Shown here one piece after another: positions 59,054 through 64,000 of a stretch of DNA of 64,000 nt (within the stretch, counting starts at the first letter, position 1; each line of letters opens with the position of its first letter). The translations under genes were made by a program, and so were the position numbers. The DNA lies in contig NZ_JBHYFK010000002.1 of the NCBI RefSeq assembly GCF_051859565.1, positions 124,001 through 188,000 of the forward strand. Reading direction: 5' to 3'. The notes under the pieces were generated by a model that worked only from the letters and a program-made list of their open reading frames with translations, was not told where the DNA came from and made no database searches. This DNA is from Glycocaulis sp051859565. Lineage in GTDB: Bacteria; Pseudomonadota; Alphaproteobacteria; Caulobacterales; Maricaulaceae.

Positions 59054-59272
59054 ATGGCGAAGGAAGAATTGCTGGAGTTTCCCGGTGAGGTCACCGAACT
59101 CCTGCCGAATGCCACTTTCCGGGTGAAGCTGGAAAACGACCACGAGATCATTGCCCACACCGCCGGCAAGATGCGCAAGAACCGCATCCGCGTGCTGGCC
59201 GGTGACAAGGTGCTGGTCGAGATGACGCCCTACGACCTGACCAAGGGCCGTATCACCTACCGCTTCAAGTAG
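59054..59272 (+). CDS. infA: Translation initiation factor IF-1
   Basis: A 72-residue OB-fold protein, MAKEELLEFPGEVTELLPNA, with GKMRKNRIRVLAGDKVLVEM and RGRITYRFK-like ending. GAGGAG precedes the ATG at 59054; the frame opens seven codons earlier. IF-1 occupies the A site of the 30S subunit at start. First gene of an infA - maf - rng - yacG operon. Confidence 0.97.
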   Translation: MAKEELLEFPGEVTELLPNATFRVKLENDHEIIAHTAGKMRKNRIRVLAGDKVLVEMTPYDLTKGRITYRFK

Positions 59273-59282
59273 GGCAGTAGCC

Positions 59283-59873
59283 ATGCCTGCAGATGCGCGC
59301 CTTGTTCTGGCGAGTGCCTCGCCGCGCAGGCGTGACCTGCTGACGGGAATCGGCTTCCCGCCCGACGCGATTGCCCCCACCGATATTGACGAGACCGAGC
59401 ATGCAGGAGAGCTGCCGCGCGATCTGGCCCTGCGCCTGACGCTTGGAAAGCTCGCCGCCGCGACCGGCCATGACGATGCCTATGTGCTGGCCAGCGACAC
59501 GGTGGTCGGCGTGGGCCGGCGCATATTGCCCAAGACCGAAACCGAAGACGAAGCGCGCGCCTGCCTGGCGCTCATTTCCGGGCGTAATCACCGCGTCTTT
59601 ACCGGCGTGGCGGTGCGTGCGCCCGATGGCCGGGTGTCCAGCCGTCTTTCCATGACGCGCGTGGCGGTAAAGCGCCTCAGCGCCGAAGAAACCGATGAAT
59701 ACATCGCCAGCGGTGAATGGCAGGGCAAGGCGGGCGGCTATGGCATTCAGGGCCGGTTCGGCGCGCATATCATCCAGATTACCGGCAGCTATACCGGCGT
59801 GATGGGCCTACCCGTCTACGAGACCCGCCAATTGCTTATCGGCCTTGGCTACCGTCCGGGGGGCGCGGGCTGA
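59283..59873 (+). CDS. maf: Maf-family nucleoside triphosphate pyrophosphatase
   Basis: A 196-residue Maf protein: LVLASASPRRRDLLTGIGF, PRDLALRLTLGKL, LASDTVVGVGRRIL, and GEWQGKAGGYGIQGRFGAHI. Maf proteins hydrolyse dTTP/UTP or modified nucleotides and affect septation. Ten bp after infA; its TGA overlaps the ATG of the RNase gene by one base. Confidence 0.95.
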   Translation: MPADARLVLASASPRRRDLLTGIGFPPDAIAPTDIDETEHAGELPRDLALRLTLGKLAAATGHDDAYVLASDTVVGVGRRILPKTETEDEARACLALISGRNHRVFTGVAVRAPDGRVSSRLSMTRVAVKRLSAEETDEYIASGEWQGKAGGYGIQGRFGAHIIQITGSYTGVMGLPVYETRQLLIGLGYRPGGAG

Positions 59874-60931
59874 TGCGCATTATCGTCGCTGAACATGTGG
59901 GCGAGACGCGCGCCGCGATCTTTGAGGGCGACCGCGCGGTGGAGCTGCATCTGGAGCGCTGGAGCGAGCGCAAGAGCCGCGCCATACGCGGCGAAATTTA
60001 CCGTGCCCGCGTGCGCCGTATCGAGCCGCAGCTCAATGGCGCCTTCCTCGATATCGGTCGCGGCCCGGACGGATTTTTGCCATTCGGCGCAGCTGGCCGC
60101 CCCGCCGGCTTCCATGAAGGCGCTGGCATTGGCGTGCAGATCGCGCGCGAGGCGTTTCAGGAAAAAGGCCCGACCCTTGTCCTCCATGAGGTGGAGCCGG
60201 GCGACGCGCCAGAAGCTCTCCTTACCGCGCCGCCGCTGGCAGAGCGCCTGTCCGGGCTGAATGACGCGCCCATCATACAAGCCGCCAAGGCCGGCATTGA
60301 TCTCGACGCCGAGTTCGACGCCGCGCTGGAAGCCGATGTGCCGCTCAATGGCGGTGGACGCCTCATCATCGAGCCGGTGACGGCGCTGACCGCCATTGAT
60401 GTCGATGCGGGCGGGCGCACCGGCGGGAAGGGCAATTTCGCATTTGATCTCAACCGTACCGCTGCGCGCGAGGCGGCCCGCCAGATTCGCCTGCGCGGCA
60501 TTGGCGGGGTTGTGGCCATCGACTTCCTGCCGTTGAAGAAAAAGGGCGATCAGACGGCGCTGGAAGCGACGCTGAAATCGGCCTTCAAGAATGATCCGGC
60601 CAAGGTCGATATCGCGCCCTCATCGCGCTTTGCCATTGTCGAGCTGGCCCGCCAGCGCCTCGGCCGCGCCTTGCATGAGCAGATGTGGGAGCGCTTCGGC
60701 GTGGAGAGCCTTGAGACCGCTTCCCTCGCCGCCCTGCGCGCGCTGGAGGCCGAAGGCAAGGCCAACCGCGCCAGCCAGCTTGTGCTGGAAGCTGGCCTGG
60801 ATGTGCATGACTGGCTGACCCGTGATCCTGTGGGCTGGCACAAGGCGATGGCCTCGCGCCTGGGTGCCCGCTTCACCCTGAAACTTTCTGACCGCCTCCC
60901 GCCGCGTGGCTTCGCCGCCGGGAGGGTGTGA
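59873..60931 (+). CDS. rng: Ribonuclease E/G family protein (short form)
   Basis: A 352-residue RNase E/G-like protein, MRIIVAEHVGETRAAIFEGD at the start and an S1-like part GEIYRARVRRIEPQLNGAFLDIG. The catalytic Asp pair is visible in TALTAIDVDAGG and VVAIDFLPL. The C-terminal zinc-link and scaffold regions of full RNase E are absent, as is normal for the short alphaproteobacterial form next to yacG. Processes RNA in the cytoplasm. Confidence 0.92.
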   Translation: MRIIVAEHVGETRAAIFEGDRAVELHLERWSERKSRAIRGEIYRARVRRIEPQLNGAFLDIGRGPDGFLPFGAAGRPAGFHEGAGIGVQIAREAFQEKGPTLVLHEVEPGDAPEALLTAPPLAERLSGLNDAPIIQAAKAGIDLDAEFDAALEADVPLNGGGRLIIEPVTALTAIDVDAGGRTGGKGNFAFDLNRTAAREAARQIRLRGIGGVVAIDFLPLKKKGDQTALEATLKSAFKNDPAKVDIAPSSRFAIVELARQRLGRALHEQMWERFGVESLETASLAALRALEAEGKANRASQLVLEAGLDVHDWLTRDPVGWHKAMASRLGARFTLKLSDRLPPRGFAAGRV

Positions 60932-61104
60932 TGAGCGCCAAGGCCAAATGCCCGATGTGCGGCAAGCCGGTGGTGCATGAGTTCCGGCCCTTCTGCTCGA
61001 AACGCTGCAGCGATCTCGATCTGCAGAAATGGCTGTCGAATTCCTACGCGGTCCCCGGCGAGCCGGTATCGCCCGAGGCCCTGCCCCCGGAGGAGGGGGG
61101 GTAG
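60931..61104 (+). CDS. yacG: YacG-like zinc protein (DNA gyrase inhibitor)
   Basis: A 57-residue protein starting at ATG 60931, overlapping the RNase stop by one base. The zinc site is CPMCGK and FCSKRCSDLDLQKWL (CX2C plus CX3C). E. coli YacG binds GyrB and inhibits gyrase. The C-terminal tail is Pro/Glu/Gly rich. Confidence 0.93.
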   Translation: MSAKAKCPMCGKPVVHEFRPFCSKRCSDLDLQKWLSNSYAVPGEPVSPEALPPEEGG

Positions 61105-61112
61105 GTTAGCTT

Positions 61113-61218
61113 CCCTCGTCCTTCGAGACGCTCATTTCATTCGCTCCTCAGGATGAGGGAAAGAAGTAGTGGCCCTCATCCTGAGGGTGAGCGAAGCGAA
61201 CGTCTCGAAGGACGAGGG
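61113..61218. repeat. CCCTCGTCCTTCGAGACG palindromic repeat, two inverted units
   Basis: Two facing units fill most of the yacG-lpdA gap: CCCTCGTCCTTCGAGACG...CCTCAGGATGAGGG and CCCTCATCCTGAGGG...GTCTCGAAGGACGAGGG. The whole stretch could fold into one long hairpin and is likely to end the infA operon transcript. Confidence 0.8.
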
Positions 61219-61293
61219 CTACACACCCGCGCCCTTCCCGCATGCCCGCCAGCGCGCTAAACACCCGCCAAACATCCAGACGGAGGAAGCCCC

Positions 61294-62715
61294 ATGGCCG
61301 ATATTCGCAAATGTCAGGTTCTTGTCGTAGGCGGCGGACCGGGCGGTTATCCGGCAGCCATCCGCGCAGGCCAGCTCGGCCTTGATACGGTGATCGTGGA
61401 CAAGCACGGGCTTGGCGGCACCTGCCTCAACCGGGGCTGCATCCCGTCTAAAGCCTTCATCCACGCGGCTTCCAAGTATGAGGAAATGGCCGGGCATGTG
61501 GGCGAGGGGTCGCTTGGCATATCGCTCAAAACCGCGCCCGTGCTGGACATGGCAGGCGTCACCGCCTGGAAGGATACGATCGTTGGCAAGCTGACCAAGG
61601 GCGTCGGCCAGCTCCTCAAAAGCGCCAAGGTGGAAGCGGTTTCCGGCTGGGCGAAATTCTCCGACGCCAAGACCTGCACGGTGGAGCTGGAAGACGGCAA
61701 GACGCTGACCATTCAGGCCGAGAACGTGATCCTGGCCACGGGTTCAAAAGAAACCGAGCTGCCCTTCCTGCCTTTCGGTGACAAGGTGATCGGCTCCACG
61801 GCCGCGCTGGAACTGACCGAACTGCCCAAGAAGCTGGTCGTCGTCGGCGCTGGCTATATCGGGCTGGAACTCGGCATCGCGTTCGCCAAGATGGGCAGCG
61901 AGGTCAGCTTCGTTGAGGCTGCTGACGCCATCCTGCCGCTTTACGATAGCGAGATGACGCGCCCGATCACGCAATGGCTCAAACGCCACAAGATCAATGT
62001 CCACCTCAAAGCCCGCGCCAAGGGCGTTGAGGAGAAAGACGGCAAGACCTTCCTCGTCTTCGAGGATTCCTCCGGCAAGGCGGAGAAGCTGGAAGCCGAC
62101 CGCATTCTGGTGGCGGTGGGGCGCAAGCCCGTCACTGAAGGCTGGGGCCTTGAGACTATGGGCCTCGATATGGCAGGGCCGTTCCTCAAGATCGACGATC
62201 AATGCCGCACGCCCATGCGCGGCGTCTACGCCATTGGCGATCTCGTCGGCGAGCCGTTGCTGGCCCACAAGGCGACCGCTCAGGGCGAACTCGTCGCCGA
62301 AGTGATCGCCGGCCATCGCCGCCGCTTTGATCCCAATTCAATCGCCGCCGTGTGCTTTACCGAGCCGGAGATTGTCGGGGTCGGCATGACACCGGACGAG
62401 GCCAAGAAGAAGGGCGAGAGCGTCATCACTGGCAAATTCCCGCTGGCCGCCTCAGGCCGCGCGCTGTCGATGGAAGGCGGGGCCGATGGCGGGTTCGTGC
62501 GCATCACCGCGCGCGAAAGCGATCACGTGATCCTTGGCATCCATGCCGTCGGCAAGCATGTGAGCGAGCTCTCAGGCGAGTTTGCGCTGGCCATCGAGAT
62601 GGGCGCACGCCTTGAGGACATTGCCGGCACGATCCACGTCCACCCGACCCTGACCGAGTGCTTTGCCGAAGCCGCCCTCGCGGCGCTGGGCCATCCGATT
62701 CATATTCCGGCTTGA
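61294..62715 (+). CDS. lpdA: Dihydrolipoyl dehydrogenase (E3)
   Basis: A 473-residue flavoprotein: FAD site VVGGGPGGYPAAIRAGQLG, redox disulfide GTCLNRGCIPSK, NAD site VVGAGYIGLELGIAFAKMG, and the His-Glu dyad HVHPTLTECF. It reoxidises the lipoyl groups of 2-oxo-acid dehydrogenase complexes. It is not next to E1 or E2 genes here; the wording resembles the E3 associated with branched-chain or pyruvate complexes in Caulobacterales. Confidence 0.95.
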   Translation: MADIRKCQVLVVGGGPGGYPAAIRAGQLGLDTVIVDKHGLGGTCLNRGCIPSKAFIHAASKYEEMAGHVGEGSLGISLKTAPVLDMAGVTAWKDTIVGKLTKGVGQLLKSAKVEAVSGWAKFSDAKTCTVELEDGKTLTIQAENVILATGSKETELPFLPFGDKVIGSTAALELTELPKKLVVVGAGYIGLELGIAFAKMGSEVSFVEAADAILPLYDSEMTRPITQWLKRHKINVHLKARAKGVEEKDGKTFLVFEDSSGKAEKLEADRILVAVGRKPVTEGWGLETMGLDMAGPFLKIDDQCRTPMRGVYAIGDLVGEPLLAHKATAQGELVAEVIAGHRRRFDPNSIAAVCFTEPEIVGVGMTPDEAKKKGESVITGKFPLAASGRALSMEGGADGGFVRITARESDHVILGIHAVGKHVSELSGEFALAIEMGARLEDIAGTIHVHPTLTECFAEAALAALGHPIHIPA

Positions 62716-62721
62716 TCCACA

Positions 62722-62760
62722 CCCTCGTCCTTCGAGCACCACGTGGCCGAAGGATGAGGG
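62722..62760. repeat. CCCTCGTCC palindromic repeat, short unit
   Basis: A shortened member of the family, opening CCCTCGTCCTTCGAG and closing CGAAGGATGAGGG, right after the lpdA stop codon. Confidence 0.7.
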
Positions 62761-62781
62761 AAAAGCTCCCTCAGCAAAAGG

Positions 62782-62869
62782 CCCCGGATAGCCCTGCGGG
62801 CTTCCGGGGGTTCAGTTTTTGTAACCACCACATTCTTGAAATCCCGGAGGCCCGAAGGGCCATCCGGGA
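62782..62869. repeat. CCCGGA-type double palindromes
   Basis: Two nested hairpins, CCCCGG-TA-GCCC TGC GGGC-TT-CCGGGG (62782-62809) and TCCCGGA-GGCCC GAA GGGCC-A-TCCGGGA (62842-62869). They match the CCCGGA repeats at 28463-28536. Together with the unit at 62722 they fill the gap between convergent lpdA and the TonB receptor. No gene is seen here. Confidence 0.65.
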
Positions 62870-62961
62870 CCTCGTGCAGAAGCGGACAGGGACCCCGGTA
62901 TTGATGCGGTTTCGATAATTCTGCCGGTTTTCCCGCTGCTGGAGTGACGAGAAGAGACCCC

Positions 62962-64000
62962 CTAAAACCTCGCCCCCACCCGCACATAGGCCACACGCCC
63001 GCGCGGATCATGCACCTTGGTGTCATAGCCCAGAGGCGTCGGCACGAACGGCGCAGCCTCGTCAGTGATGTTCAGTGCCCCGGCGGTGAGGGTCAGGGCA
63101 GTGCCCGCCAGATCAAGCGTATAGCGCCCCTGCAGGTCCAGCACGGTCCAGCTTTCCACATCGCTGCCCGCGCCCTCATCATTGCGGTAGCCCGCGATGT
63201 GGCGCACGCCCGCGCGGGCGCTGAACGCGCCGCTGGTCCAGTCCAGATACGCGCTGGCGCGCCAGTCCGGCACCGAGCGGGCAAAATTGGTGAAGTTGCG
63301 GCTGCCCAGCGCGTCGATCTCGCGGTTCAGCACGGGGTCCACAATCGTGAACTCGCCAATCCAGCTGGCGTCCACGCCCCAGCCGAGCGCTCCGGTACCC
63401 AGATCCACCGGATCACCACGCAGGGCCAGATCAATGCCTGACGCATCGACGCGCGGCGCATTGACGAAGGCAGCGCGCACCAGCACCACATCGCCCGCCG
63501 GGGAGAGCTCGATACGCGGATCGTCAAACTGGCCATTATCCGCCAGATCGGCGGCGATGATCGCATTGGCGCTTTCACGGACGATCAGGTCTTCATAGCG
63601 TACCCGCCACGCATCCACGGTGGCGTTGATGCCTGACACCCGCGCCGACAGGCCGGCCGAGAAGGTCTGCGCGCGTTCGGGATCAAGATCGGGATTGCCG
63701 ACAGTGCGCACCGGGCGAAACAAAGCCTGCGTACCGATGGTCAGCGATTGCAGCGTGGTCGTCGCTGAGACTTCCTGATGCAAGGACGGCGCGCGGTAGG
63801 AGCGCGACCAGGAGGCGCGCAGCGTCACTGCCTCGTTCACATCAAAGGCGGCCGCCACGCGTGGATCGGTGGACGAAAAATCACCCTGACGCTCATGGCG
63901 CGCGGCGAGCTGCAGGCGAAAGGCTTGCGTCAGCGGCAGGATCGCATCGGCGAAGACGGCCTGTGCGCTGCGTGCGCCCGCATAATCCGGCCCGCCGACG
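62962..64000 (-). CDS. TonB-dependent receptor, C-terminal part (cut by right edge)
   Basis: The reading frame runs through the right edge, so the N-terminal part (signal peptide, plug) lies outside the window. The visible 345 residues are barrel strands: LRASWSRSYRAPSLHQEV, NPDLDPERAQTFSAGLS, DLALRGDPVDLGTG, LQGRYTLDLAG and the C-terminal VAYVRVGARF with terminal Phe. The LNPDLDPExA and RAPSLHQ wording is usual for TonB receptors of the vitamin or iron-complex group. The ligand is unknown. Confidence 0.9.
   Translation of the reverse strand, partial: VGGPDYAGARSAQAVFADAILPLTQAFRLQLAARHERQGDFSSTDPRVAAAFDVNEAVTLRASWSRSYRAPSLHQEVSATTTLQSLTIGTQALFRPVRTVGNPDLDPERAQTFSAGLSARVSGINATVDAWRVRYEDLIVRESANAIIAADLADNGQFDDPRIELSPAGDVVLVRAAFVNAPRVDASGIDLALRGDPVDLGTGALGWGVDASWIGEFTIVDPVLNREIDALGSRNFTNFARSVPDWRASAYLDWTSGAFSARAGVRHIAGYRNDEGAGSDVESWTVLDLQGRYTLDLAGTALTLTAGALNITDEAAPFVPTPLGYDTKVHDPRGRVAYVRVGARF

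Overview
This is about 64 kb of GC-rich, gene-dense chromosomal DNA from an alphaproteobacterium. The murA - DUF2948 - UPF0262 - LMW phosphatase and infA - maf - rng - yacG runs, the COQ9 gene beside rpsU, and the wording of the proteins suggest Caulobacterales/Maricaulales (Maricaulis, Oceanicaulis or Glycocaulis-like). That placement is inference from gene order and protein style only. There is no rRNA gene, CRISPR array, prophage or insertion sequence. One tRNA (Thr, GGT) is present.

Layout. 1-5 kb: the end of a paraoxonase-like gene, an MFS transporter, and a sensor kinase-chrA pair. 4.7-19.9 kb: the most unusual part, a block of exported proteins. It holds a CX10C lipoprotein, a TPR-CHAT protease, a TPR-DUF900 alpha/beta hydrolase, an operon of caspase-like protease, TPR protein and second CHAT protease, a second CX10C secreted protein, a Do-like PDZ serine protease and an OmpR-type response regulator. 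20-27 kb: alpha-2-macroglobulin (yfhM type) and pbpC. 27-30.5 kb: lipoprotein, rsmI, COQ9, rpsU, YgjP-like peptidase. 30.5-38.5 kb: a catabolic-looking set (beta-lactamase-fold hydrolase, GMC oxidoreductase, aldehyde dehydrogenase, penicillin acylase, PQQ-type sugar dehydrogenase). 38.7-47.8 kb: membrane protein, TonB receptor, GDPD, PIG-L deacetylase, sterol-desaturase-like enzyme, a TraB/GumN homologue without its histidines, and a diiron ferritin-like enzyme. 47.8-52 kb: parDE and a TetR-controlled operon of VOC, DUF1428 and reductase genes. 52-55.5 kb: prolyl aminopeptidase and a slipin/NfeD pair. 55.6-62.7 kb: tRNA-Thr, murA operon, infA operon, lpdA. The right edge cuts a second TonB receptor.

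How the parts may work together. The 4.7-19.9 kb block contains three caspase-clan (CHAT/caspase) proteases with intact His-Cys dyads, all with signal peptides. Alongside them are TPR scaffolds, a trypsin-like PDZ protease and a hydrolase, so it looks like a periplasmic or surface protease network. Three intergenic regions in the block carry a near-identical 17-bp direct-repeat element (TGTC-N6-TGTC). It reads the same way towards the CHAT, caspase and Do-like protease genes, 75-102 bp before each start, which suggests a private regulon. An orphan histidine kinase and an orphan OmpR-type regulator sit at the two ends of the block. Next to it lies a bait-type alpha-2-macroglobulin, which is a protease trap. 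I consider this the best candidate for an undescribed system. Other points worth a look are an apparent ATC start codon in rpsU, a palindrome-rich composite repeat at 10.2 kb, and several families of interspersed palindromic repeats.
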